Shown here piece by piece: positions 23,846 through 32,307 of a stretch of DNA of 64,000 bases. This stretch comes from CAADGU01 sp035444285 (GTDB taxonomy: Bacteria; Chloroflexota; Anaerolineae; Promineifilales; Promineifilaceae), in the NCBI GenBank assembly GCA_035444285.1, contig DAOMOK010000005.1, positions 310,001 to 374,000 of the forward strand, given 5' to 3'. Under the pieces are notes generated by a model. It saw only the letters and a list, made by a program, of their open reading frames with translations, searched no databases and was not told the DNA's origin. Every line of letters starts with the position of its first letter. Within the stretch, counting starts at the first letter, position 1. A program made the translations under genes and the position numbers.

Positions 23846-26657
23846 GCTCCACGCCATGCAGGGCCGTTTGTAGCCACTGGTTCAACAGAGGCACACGGCC
23901 GCGATTGCGCATAAAATCATTGAGTACCAGGGCAAATTGGGTGGCGCGGCGCGGGCTGTTGCTCTGGCACCAGTCAAAAGCATGGGTGATCTGCCCAAAT
24001 TCCACTTCCACCCGATCATGATCGCGGGGGATGTTTTGCTGGCAGCGGCGGCTCAGGTTCAGGTAATAGTCGCTGTGGCGTTCGGCATAGCGCAGTCGTT
24101 CGGCGGCCGTTTGCAGCCCCAACGCATAGGCGCGCAGGATGGCGTGTTGTTGCCAGCGGCCATTAATCCCGCTCTCTTGAACCAGCCCCAACGCATCCAG
24201 CAAGAGCAAAAATTCGTCCGCTTCCCTTTCGTTTGTTTCCCACATGGCGGCAGCGGCAGCGAGATCAAAATCTGCTTCCTGGGCCAGGGCGCCCACGGCG
24301 CGGAAGCGGGCCTGCCACGCTTCCCCTGCCGCCCCCTCGCCTAAATAGTCATAGCTATATGTCAGGGCGGCTTCCAGCTTTTCTACGCGCTCCTCCTGAT
24401 CCATCAAAGGCAGGTTGCCAAATCCCGCGCCTGAACGTACCCGCGCCAGCAGTTCATGGGCTGTTTGGGCATAGCGGGGGGCTTTGCGGATGTGCAAAGC
24501 GGCGGCGGCCAATGCCAAAGCGTAAGCATGGTGGCCTAAACCGGCAGCAACTTTATCGGCCAATTCCACCGGCAAACCGGGCGCGCCCCGTTGCAAGAGC
24601 GACCGGGCATCTTCTGGCGTCAACACGCCCAATTCCTGAACGGTGGCCGGGTTGTTTTCCAGGGCATGGGCCACGCGGATGTCGCGGGTGGTGAGCAAAA
24701 TGGTTGTGTCAGAAGGCAAGGCGACTTGCAAACCACGCAGAGCAGCGGCATCCCACACATCGTCCAGCACGGCCAGCATCGCCTCATGCCCGCTCAGGAG
24801 CGATTGCACCCGGTCAGCAGCAAAGATGCTGTTTTCCAGCAACTTCTCTGCCTGCACATCGCGGTCATAGGCATAGGTCGCCATCCGCTGCAATATAGGG
24901 AGAACACTATCGCTGGTGCGCAAGGCGGGGCCAATTTCCAGCCAGAAAACGCCGCCGGGGTAATGGTTACCATAGCGCGCCGCGTACATGGCGGCCAGGG
25001 TTGTTTTGCCCACAGCAGGCTGGCCGCGTAAAGCAGCGGAACTCCCCTTGCTGACGACGGCCGCGCTTTGCGCCGTTTGCAACCGTTGGTGTAATTCCGC
25101 CAATTCAGCTTCCCGCCCCACGGCAGCCTGCGCCAGGCGGGGGCGCCCTTCGGCCGGCCGTTGCCAGCGCAGCGGCAGCACCCCAATGTTGTTGATGACC
25201 AGCGCGTTATCGCCAATGGCGCTGTTGACGGCGCTGATGACGGTGTATTGTGTGCCTCGCTCCGCCTGCACCGTCTGCCGTTCGGCATGGCCTGTCCAGT
25301 TTTCGGGCTGGGGTGTTTCATGGTCGGCGGCAGGCGGCCGGCGCGGCCCACCGATACGGGCATGGTAAGCCGCCTGCCACATCTGGCGCCGTTCTCGCCA
25401 GACAGTTACCTGTTCGGTATTCCCAGACTCGGCGGCAGCGGCAATAAATTGATCAATCGTCTGTCCGGCGTCCACCATCAACAGCGCCATTTCGCTTTGC
25501 AGTAGCGCCTGCGCCCCCGTGTCATCTGCTTCCAGATAGCGCCAGACAATCTGGCCCAAAACGCCGATTTCCGCCAGCGCCTGTTCCATCCCTTCTTGCT
25601 GGCGCTGGCGGTGAAAGTAAACATACGCTGCGGCAATGCCCATTTCCCGGCCGTGCCGCAACAACAGCTGGTGTTCGGGGATGGCGGTGTTATCGGGGTT
25701 GTTCCGCCACAGCAGTTCCAACACGGTTTCGGCCTCTTCCGTGAGCAGGCTGTCGGCGTTTTGCTCTAAGAAAAGTTGCGAGGCTTGCCAATCTGGCGTC
25801 TGAATCCAGGCCGCCAGGCTATCCGCCAATGCCTGCGCCTGTTGGGGATCTAGTGGAGTGGTGGCGGCTTCCAGTTCAGCTACTGTGATTTCCAGTTTTT
25901 CCGCAAACGCGGCCGTCACGCCCATTTCCCGGCAGCGGCGCAGCAGCGCCAGGTGTTCGGCAAAGATGCGGTGGGTGTCGTCGTCGCCGGCCTGCTGGGC
26001 GGCGTCCACCAGCCCCTCCAGCAGGGCAATGGCTTCATCGTCCAGTAGTTCCGGGTGCGCCTGCACAAAGCGGTAAGATTCCGTCCACGTCTCCACCTGG
26101 ATGAATTGCTGAATGGTGTTTAGTAATGGGGGTACGGCCTCGTCGTCTTCATCCCCCATCTGTTGTTGGGCGGCGGCTTGCAATTCGGCAAATGCTGCCG
26201 GGTTTTCCTGCCGCAGCCGTTCCAGTTCCTGCTCCACCTGCGCCGCCACCTGTTGCATGGCCGCTTCCGGGTCGTCGCTGAGGGCGGCGGGCAGCAGGGG
26301 GCGGAGCACCACCGGCAGGTTTTCCAGCCAACCAGCCTGCCAGGTATCGCCCAGGGCGTCATGCAAAATACGCAGCAATCCGGCAACCTGTTCCTGGTCT
26401 TGCTCCTGGCTGGTTTGTTGCGCCGGGGAAAAGAGCAGGGGGGGCGTCTCGCTGGGGCGGTAAAGCAGCAGCGGGGCGTCCACATCTCCTTCGTGGTTAC
26501 AGTGGGGGCAGGGCAGGTCATGCAGCATCCCGGCCCGAATGCGGTCGAGTAAGTCGGGGCGCTCGCTGGCGTCTACAATGAGCCAGATGTCGGCGGTAAA
26601 TGGCTGCCCGCACTGCGGGCAGGTAAGGGTGGCGGTCTGGCTGAGGCTGTGGGTCAT
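23796..26657 (-). CDS. CpXC - helical modules - NB-ARC - TPR STAND ATPase, 5' part
   Basis: About 950 residues from the Met at 26657 (GGAG 8-10 nt upstream) to the gap. Residues 1-62 are a CpXC domain with two Cys pairs (C13/C16, C50/C53) for zinc. Residues ~63-450 carry helical modules of the form WxxSxxFLEQNxxLLTEEAETVLELL...LLRHGREMGIAAAY. Near ~475-487 is NSAIGDNALVINN, the motif shared with the small downstream partner. The NB-ARC ATPase follows: Walker A GQPAVGKTTLA (~545), Walker B MLAVLDDVWD, LLTTRD sensor and a winged-helix region. TPRs begin near 890. STAND proteins switch on when ADP is exchanged for ATP upon ligand sensing. An antiphage or regulatory role is plausible but unproven, and no classical effector domain is fused. 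Confidence 0.85.
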
Positions 26658-26802
26658 GTTGTTGTCTCCGCCGGGGTCAGGCTGGCCCCGGCATGGCTGG
26701 CTGGCAATTGGCCGTTTGATAATGGGTATTGTAATGGGCAATGGGGTTTGGTTCAACCAGGGCAGCGGATGAAAGCAGATAAGCGGATGGGGAGCGATCC
26801 GC

Positions 26803-26836
26803 GAAGGGCGTGAAGGGCGTGAAGGGCGTGAAGGGA
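26803..26836. repeat. 9-bp tandem repeat (GAAGGGCGT, three full copies and a partial)
   Basis: A short direct repeat in the spacer between the STAND gene and the PIN-domain toxin gene. No further structure is evident. Confidence 0.8.
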
Positions 26837-26863
26837 CACGAAGTTTTTGGTGGTTGGGCAGGT

Positions 26864-27247
26864 TTACCAGATGGTTTGGGGGTAAAAGGCGCGCATGGTC
26901 TGGTCAGAGGTGATGAGGGGGGCATTGAGACGCACGGCCGTAGCCACAATGGTGCGGTCAGCCGGGTCACGGTGCGCCCAGGTCAGGGCTAAATTGGCAA
27001 GCCAGGTGTCCAAATCTACGGCGATGATCTCCACCCCTTGCACCCGTTGCAGTTGGCGCGCATACCGATCAACCGGCAAGGGTAATTGTAGCGCACCTTT
27101 TTGGACTTTAATGCCTATCTCCCAAATGGAAATAGAACTGACAATCAAACGGTTTGCCTGTTGCAGGGCGGTTTGCGCCGCAGGGGTCAATTTACTGGGG
27201 TCTAGCGTCCAGTAAATGAGAGCTGAGGTGTCAAGTACGGCCGTCAT
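26864..27247 (-). CDS. PIN-domain toxin, VapC family
   Basis: A 127-residue PIN nuclease with all expected acidic residues: Asp6 (AVLDTSALIYW), Glu43 (SISIWEIGIK), and Asp94/Asp97 (HRDPADRTIVATA), then LITSDQTMRAF. The start overlaps the antitoxin stop by 4 bp (ATGA at 27244-27247), typical of VapBC operons. VapC toxins cleave specific RNAs, often initiator tRNA or the sarcin-ricin loop; the target here is unknown. It appears intact, unlike the VapC at 52.6 kb. Confidence 0.92.
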   Translation of the reverse strand: MTAVLDTSALIYWTLDPSKLTPAAQTALQQANRLIVSSISIWEIGIKVQKGALQLPLPVDRYARQLQRVQGVEIIAVDLDTWLANLALTWAHRDPADRTIVATAVRLNAPLITSDQTMRAFYPQTIW

Positions 27248-27474
27248 GCCTCCTCCCATTCCCCCCAGGTTGGCTCATCCAGATCGCCATGATAGATCAC
27301 CTGCCCTTGTAAGTCGCCAAAAACCTCGGTTACACTCGCCCCCTGTTGAATGGGCACAATGCGCAAGACCGGCTTGTTGTGGTGGGTGACGATCAGCTCC
27401 TCGCCACTGTTTTCAATCTGGCGGAAGATTTCTAACATATTGGTTTTCAATTGACTCTTCGAAACAGTCTGCAT
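27244..27474 (-). CDS. Phd/YefM-type antitoxin
   Basis: A 76-residue protein from MQTVSKSQLKTNMLEIFRQIENSGEELIVTHHNKPVLRIVP, the canonical Phd/YefM fold (DNA-binding N-terminal half). An acidic C-terminal tail (DLDEPTWGEWEEA) would wrap the toxin. The Met at 27474 is preferred because GAGGTG precedes it. It is the first gene of the pair and would autoregulate it. Confidence 0.9.
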   Translation of the reverse strand: MQTVSKSQLKTNMLEIFRQIENSGEELIVTHHNKPVLRIVPIQQGASVTEVFGDLQGQVIYHGDLDEPTWGEWEEA

Positions 27475-27615
27475 GGTTTCACCTCTTCGCAAAATGTGGT
27501 CATAATTATGGCCGCATTTTAGCCAAAGAGGCTAAACAAATCAACTCTCTGACAGGTAGGCTACTCGTTCCCCGCTCTGCATGGGAACCAGGCGAGGCTG
27601 TGTTACAATAGCGGC

Positions 27616-28293
27616 ATGATCACGCAAGACCTGACTCCCCCACAAGAAAAAACGGGAAAGCGGCCCATGAGCTACGAAGAATTCCTGGCCTGGGCCGGTG
27701 AAGATACCCACGCCGAATGGGTGGATGGAGAAGTAATAGAATTTATGCCAGCCAAACCCATACACCAGATAACCCTGAAATTTCTCTCTGACTTATTATC
27801 CATGTTTGCCGGTCTTTTCAATTTGGGAGTTATTCTTGTAGCGCGTTTGGAGATGAAACTAAGTCACGCAAGCCGTGAACCAGATATTATTTTTGTCTCA
27901 AAGAAAAACCTGATCCAATTAACAAAAGACAGGCTAGAAGGCCCGGCCGATTTAGTTATTGAGGTTGTTTCCGACGATAGCGTCCATCGGGACAGACGGC
28001 AGAAATTTAACGAGTATCGAGAGGAAGGTGTGCCCGAATACTGGATCATTGACCCGCGCCCCGGCAAACTACGGGCTGATTTTTACCACCTGGATGAAAA
28101 GGGACACTACGACCTGTTTGCTACCGAGGATGATGAAAAGGTGGCGTCACAGGTGCTTGAGGGGTTTTGGCTACGGCCGTCCTGGTTGTGGCAGGCTGGC
28201 GAGCTAGATCCCTTCCTGGCCTTTTGCGAAATACGTGGCCTCTCTCCTGAAAAAGCACAAGAAATTCAGCAGCTATTACGGAGTGGTGGGTAG
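27616..28293 (+). CDS. Uma2 family protein (DUF820, PD-(D/E)xK fold)
   Basis: A 225-residue protein with the family opening MSYEEFLAWAGEDTHAEWVDGEVIEFMP. The putative nuclease residues follow: SREPDIIFVS (Asp), DLVIEVVSDDS (Glu) and RDRRQKFNEYREEGVPEYWIIDP (Lys, then the IDP motif). Uma2 genes are abundant in cyanobacteria and Chloroflexota, often in many copies. Their function is unclear, although the fold is that of a restriction endonuclease. It is monocistronic; a palindromic repeat follows the stop. Confidence 0.93.
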   Translation: MITQDLTPPQEKTGKRPMSYEEFLAWAGEDTHAEWVDGEVIEFMPAKPIHQITLKFLSDLLSMFAGLFNLGVILVARLEMKLSHASREPDIIFVSKKNLIQLTKDRLEGPADLVIEVVSDDSVHRDRRQKFNEYREEGVPEYWIIDPRPGKLRADFYHLDEKGHYDLFATEDDEKVASQVLEGFWLRPSWLWQAGELDPFLAFCEIRGLSPEKAQEIQQLLRSGG

Positions 28294-28295
28294 CC

Positions 28296-28331
28296 AAGAC
28301 CCTAAGGGTTTCAGAAAACCCTTAGGGTCTT
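28296..28331. repeat. Palindromic repeat, variant of the AGACCTGACAGGT family (AAGACCCTAAGGGTTT)
   Basis: AAGACCCTAAGGGTTT-CAGA-AAACCCTTAGGGTCTT, a perfect 16-bp dyad. It has the same layout and centre (TTTCAGAAA) as the copy at 8433-8466, but with changed arms in which both strands have changed together. It lies 2 bp after the Uma2 stop and 14 bp before the next start. Confidence 0.85.
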
Positions 28332-28345
28332 GACCTTTGTGAACC

Positions 28346-30895
28346 ATGCAGTCAACAGCCAGTCGCATCACCGAATCCTTTCCCCGCCCCCTTACCTCAT
28401 TCATTGGCCGGGAAGATGAAATCCGGGAAGTTACCGGACTGTTGGCTGATCCCCACTGCCGCCTGCTGACGTTGCTAGGGCCGGGCGGCATCGGCAAAAC
28501 GCGGCTGGCCATCCAGGCGGCTACCCTGGCTGCCGCTGAATTTGCCCACGACGCCCACTTTGTCAACTTGCAGCCCACGCCATTCCCCGCCGCCCTGCTC
28601 ACGGCCGTAGCCGACGCCATCGGTCTACCATTGGGCGGCCCCCTGCCGCCAGACGCCCAACTGCGCGCCTATCTGCAACAAAAAGAGACGCTGCTTGTCC
28701 TCGATAATTTTGAACACCTGGTAGACGGCGCGGATATCCTGTCAGAACTGCTGCACACGGCCCCCAGCCTGAAACTGCTGGTCACGTCCAGGGAGGCGCT
28801 GAATTTGCAAGAAGAGTGGCAGTACCCGGTAGGCGGCCTGGCTTTCCCCAGCGACCATCTGGAACAGGCGTGGCAGCAATCGGCCGCGGTGCAGTTATTT
28901 GCCGACCGGGCGCGACGGGTACGGCCGTCTTTCAATCTCAGTGATGAAGCCGAAGGCTTGCTGCACATTTGCCGGTTGGTGAATGGCACGCCGCTGGCGC
29001 TGGAACTGGCGGCATCCTGGACAAAGGCGCTGGATACAGCCGCCATCGCCGCCGAAATTGAAAAAAACATTGCCTTTCTAGAAACCAACCTGCGCAACGT
29101 GCCGGAACGCCATCGCAGTATGCGCGCCGTTTTTAACCAGGCCTGGCAGCAGTTATCCCCGGCCGAGCAAGATGTGTTCCGGCGGCTGGCTGTTTTTCGC
29201 GGCGGTTTTCTGGCAAAGGCGGCGCAGGCCGTCGCCGGCGCCTCGCTGGCTATCCTGTCGGCGCTGGTAGATAAATCGCTGCTGCGTTGGGAATCGGCGG
29301 GCGGGCGGCAAAATGGGCACGGCCGTTACCAGATTCACGAACTTCTGCGCCAGTTTGCCTCCGGCCAATTGGCTGCTTCCCCGGATGACGCCACGCAAAC
29401 GCTAACACAGCACAGCAGATACTACTGCGCTTTTTTACACCGCCGCGCCGATGCTCTGATTGGCCCCGGTCAGGTGAAAGCCGTCCAGGAAATCACGGCC
29501 GAACTGGAAAACGTGCGCACCGCCTATGCCCATGCCGTGCAGCAAGGCGACATCGCCGCCATCGGCCAGGCGTATTACCCATTACAAACCTTTTGTGACT
29601 ATCAGGGGCGCTTCCGTGAGGCGGAACAGATACTGGCTACGGCCGTGACCCGCCTGCAAACCCTCTCCCCCACCAACGAAACCAACCACCTGCTCGCCGG
29701 TTTACACACCTTCCTCGGCTGGATCTATATCCGCCTGGGACATCTGGCGCAGGCGCAGGACGCTTTTACGCAGGGCCAGCAGCTATACCAAAAGCTGGTC
29801 GTTGCCTCACCGCCCGGTTTTGCCAGAGACCCCGTCAGCGGTCTGGCACTGGTCGCCAATATCCGGGGCGACTATCAGACGGCGCTGGTTTACTGCCAGC
29901 AGGCGCAGCAGTTGGCCGCGTCTCGCCAGGATGTCGCCGGTTTGCAGCTTGCCTGGTACATCTGGGCTGATGTGCTGCTGCATAGAGGAGAGTATGAGGC
30001 GGCGCGGCAGGCTGCCCAACAAGGCTATGAAGCGTGCCAGGCCACCGGCAACCTGTGGATGCTGGCCTACCTGCTCATCATCATGGGCAATATCGCCCGC
30101 GCTCAAGGCGAGTACACACTGGCGGCGCAGCAGTTCCAGGCCAGTTATGACCTGAAGGACGGCATGAATGATCCCGAAGGCATGGCTCTGGCGGTGAATT
30201 ATCTGGCGCAGATCGCGTATGTGCAGGGGCGCTATGAAGATGCCCGCGAACTGTACCGGCGCAACCTGTCTATCTACCGGGAGATTGCCGACCAGGGTGG
30301 GCTGGTGCGCACGTTGCAAGGGGCCGGAGACACGGCCGTGGCTCAGGGTGAATGGGGCACGGCCGTCACCTGTTACCACGAAGCCTTGCAAATCTCCACC
30401 CACATGCAGTGGCAGCCGCTCATCCTCTCCTTGCTGGTCAGCATTGCCCACCTGTTACAGGCCGCCGGTGAAAAAACACGCAGCCTGGAACTGGCTGCCT
30501 TCACCCGCCAACACCCCGCCGCCGAACAAGAAACCAGGCAGCGCGCCGCCGCTTTGCTGGCTACCGGCAAACTCACGCCGCCGCTGCTGGAAAACAATGT
30601 CATCACCATCGCTACCCAAACGCTGACCGAATTGGAGATGCAGCCCCTCCGTTTTCCGGCGGTGGGCCAGCCAGCGCCAACGGCGCCCGGCCAATCACCG
30701 GTAGACCCGCTCACCGGCCGCGAACTGGAAGTGCTGCGCCTGATTGCCGATGGCCTGTCTAACCAGGAAATTGCCGCCCAACTGTTCATCTCCGTCGGCA
30801 CGGTGAAGTCATACACCAGCGCCATTTACAGCAAACTGGCGGTAGCCAGTCGCACCCAGGCGGTAGCCCAGGCGCGGCAGTGGGGCCTGCTTTAG
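28346..30895 (+). CDS. LuxR-type STAND transcriptional regulator (NB-ARC, TPR, C-terminal HTH)
   Basis: An 849-residue protein. N-terminal ATPase (~10-330): FIGREDEIREVTGLL, Walker A LLGPGGIGKTRLA, Walker B LLVLDNFEHL, LLVTSREAL sensor and NGTPLALELAASW (GxP motif). A long TPR-like region (~380-720) is rich in AxxYxxxQ units. The C-terminal LuxR HTH (~790-849) reads DPLTGRELEVLRLIADGLSNQEIAAQLFISVGTVKSYTSAIYSKL. This MalT/LAL-like layout senses an inducer through the TPRs and activates transcription. The target is unknown: the maltodextrin genes lie 7 kb away and carry their own MarR-type gene, while small exported proteins lie directly downstream. The stop overlaps a palindromic repeat. Confidence 0.93.
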   Translation: MQSTASRITESFPRPLTSFIGREDEIREVTGLLADPHCRLLTLLGPGGIGKTRLAIQAATLAAAEFAHDAHFVNLQPTPFPAALLTAVADAIGLPLGGPLPPDAQLRAYLQQKETLLVLDNFEHLVDGADILSELLHTAPSLKLLVTSREALNLQEEWQYPVGGLAFPSDHLEQAWQQSAAVQLFADRARRVRPSFNLSDEAEGLLHICRLVNGTPLALELAASWTKALDTAAIAAEIEKNIAFLETNLRNVPERHRSMRAVFNQAWQQLSPAEQDVFRRLAVFRGGFLAKAAQAVAGASLAILSALVDKSLLRWESAGGRQNGHGRYQIHELLRQFASGQLAASPDDATQTLTQHSRYYCAFLHRRADALIGPGQVKAVQEITAELENVRTAYAHAVQQGDIAAIGQAYYPLQTFCDYQGRFREAEQILATAVTRLQTLSPTNETNHLLAGLHTFLGWIYIRLGHLAQAQDAFTQGQQLYQKLVVASPPGFARDPVSGLALVANIRGDYQTALVYCQQAQQLAASRQDVAGLQLAWYIWADVLLHRGEYEAARQAAQQGYEACQATGNLWMLAYLLIIMGNIARAQGEYTLAAQQFQASYDLKDGMNDPEGMALAVNYLAQIAYVQGRYEDARELYRRNLSIYREIADQGGLVRTLQGAGDTAVAQGEWGTAVTCYHEALQISTHMQWQPLILSLLVSIAHLLQAAGEKTRSLELAAFTRQHPAAEQETRQRAAALLATGKLTPPLLENNVITIATQTLTELEMQPLRFPAVGQPAPTAPGQSPVDPLTGRELEVLRLIADGLSNQEIAAQLFISVGTVKSYTSAIYSKLAVASRTQAVAQARQWGLL

Positions 30896-30927
30896 ACCTG
30901 ATAGGTTTTGCAAAACCTGTCATATCT
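30894..30927. repeat. Palindromic repeat, AGACCTGATAGGT copy
   Basis: AGACCTGATAGGTTTT-GC-AAAACCTGTCATATCT, slightly decayed. It begins within the TAG stop codon of the LuxR-type gene. The remaining ~180 bp to the next gene show one octamer and nothing else of note. Confidence 0.8.
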
Positions 30928-31106
30928 TTGAAGCGAAATACGTCCGACTAACGCTCAATAAACGCTCCCAACCCCCAACCCAACCCTTAAAACCAACCTT
31001 TGCCAGATGTGAGGTGTACGGCCGTGCCCTACACTGTCCTCATCACGCGCCACCACACAAACGAATTCGTGAAACCGGTGCAATTATTTCCAAAAAGGAG
31101 ATTGAT

Positions 31107-31499
31107 ATGAAATACGTGAAACCCGCTGCTATCGAAGTGACCCTATTTTTATTGGCTTTGTTGTTATTGAGCAGTTTCGTCTGGTATCCGCGCCAACCCG
31201 CTGTTTCCTTAAACCCGGCGCATGATCCCATTCTGTCTGACGTAGCGGAAACAACGGACTCCCTGGCCATATATGCAAAATGGGCGGCGACCGTTCCCGC
31301 CGAGGCCAAACTGGACTACGCCTATGCCTACCCCTGGCTGGTGAAGGACGAAGAGGCAAAGACACGGCCGTATAGTGACGCTCTGCCGCTGCTGTATGCC
31401 CAACAGTACGGTGACTGGCCCCCGGCGCAGCCCGAACAGGCCACCCGTTTAGACTTGATGTATGCCCAGCAGTATGGTGATTGGCCCCAGGCGCGCTAA
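31107..31499 (+). CDS. Small membrane-anchored exported protein with duplicated YAQQYGDWP motif
   Basis: A 130-residue protein from the Met at 31107 (AAAAAGGAG upstream). A hydrophobic anchor or uncleaved signal spans ~8-28 (AIEVTLFLLALLLLSSFVW). The rest is polar and ends with two copies of (L/M)YAQQYGDWP 23 residues apart. I recognise no family. The motif duplication at the C-terminus may be an interaction or cell-surface element. A palindromic repeat separates it from the next exported protein. Confidence 0.6.
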   Translation: MKYVKPAAIEVTLFLLALLLLSSFVWYPRQPAVSLNPAHDPILSDVAETTDSLAIYAKWAATVPAEAKLDYAYAYPWLVKDEEAKTRPYSDALPLLYAQQYGDWPPAQPEQATRLDLMYAQQYGDWPQAR

Positions 31500-31600
31500 C
31501 GCTACACTGAGATATTGAAATGGATCGTTCATTTACTGCGCTGTACCTGGTCAACTGGCACAAACCGCGCCCGTTGACCAGGCAGCAAACTCAACCGTTC

Positions 31601-31647
31601 GTAGCAGGCGATTTATCGCCGTTACAAGGCGATAAATCGCCTGCTAC
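31601..31647 (+). repeat. Leader palindrome, GTAGCAGGCGATTTATCGCC family
   Basis: GTAGCAGGCGATTTATCGCC ... GGCGATAAATCGCCTGCTAC, a perfect 20-bp dyad with a 7-nt loop, followed by AAACCA and then an AGGAG and ATG. The start codon is 26 nt downstream. Relatives are at 46752 and 58324, each just before a start codon. Confidence 0.88.
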
Positions 31648-31672
31648 AAACCATCTTTATAGGAGATTAACC

Positions 31673-32251
31673 ATGAAACAGAAATACACATTATTGGCTT
31701 TACTGGTTCTGGCGGTTTTGTCCCTGACGGCCGTTGCCGCCGTCGCCGCCCCCCGGCAGGCTCCCAAGCCCGACACCATCCGCGTGGATGTCGCCGAAAA
31801 CGGCCTCCGCTTCATCTTTGATGACGCTCCCGTTTTTGCCGAAGATGGGATGCCCGCCTACGGTAACTCCTTCGTCACCGAAGGCTACCTGTACCCACCC
31901 GGTACGCTGTCTTGTAACGACGAAGGCTGCAATGGCATCCTAGATAGCGGCGAACCGGAATTCCCCGACCTGGTCATTGGTACCTGGAGCTGCCGCGGCT
32001 TTTTCGTGGGCGATGGTGGGCATACCGTCACCGGGCCGATGGTGGTGACCACCCAAATGTACGAACTCAACGGCGACTATATCGTCACCGATGGTTTTGA
32101 ACTGGCCGACATTGGCCTGGCGGCCAAACGCGCTATCACCGGCGGCACCGGCCCTTACAGCCAGGCGCGCGGCGAGATGCAGCAAATCTTGCTTGGCTTC
32201 AACCAGCACATGGGCGTAGCCCTGCAAGTGGAATTGAATGTAGCAAAATAA
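31673..32251 (+). CDS. Secreted AOC/dirigent-barrel-like protein
   Basis: A 192-residue protein with a clear signal peptide (MKQKYTLLALLVLAVLSLTAVAAVAA). The mature part is beta-rich with TWSCRGFFVGDGG, YELNGDYIVTDGFE and the diagnostic AITGGTGPYSQARGEMQQ near the C-terminus. The pattern GGTGxYxxARGE is typical of allene-oxide-cyclase-like and dirigent barrels, which in bacteria are secreted and mostly uncharacterised. A CNDEGC pair suggests a disulfide. The family call rests on this motif alone. AGGAG precedes the start, after a leader palindrome. Confidence 0.65.
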   Translation: MKQKYTLLALLVLAVLSLTAVAAVAAPRQAPKPDTIRVDVAENGLRFIFDDAPVFAEDGMPAYGNSFVTEGYLYPPGTLSCNDEGCNGILDSGEPEFPDLVIGTWSCRGFFVGDGGHTVTGPMVVTTQMYELNGDYIVTDGFELADIGLAAKRAITGGTGPYSQARGEMQQILLGFNQHMGVALQVELNVAK

Positions 32252-32307
32252 CAATAACCAGGCGTCACCTATGCGCCGCACAGGTGACGCCTACCGGAGG
32301 CAAGACC

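Noticed and set aside
26864..28293. VapBC plus Uma2 as one defence island with the STAND gene
   Set aside because: Uma2 is on the other strand, and both carry ACGGCCGT octamers while the STAND locus does not, so a single acquired unit is not supported.
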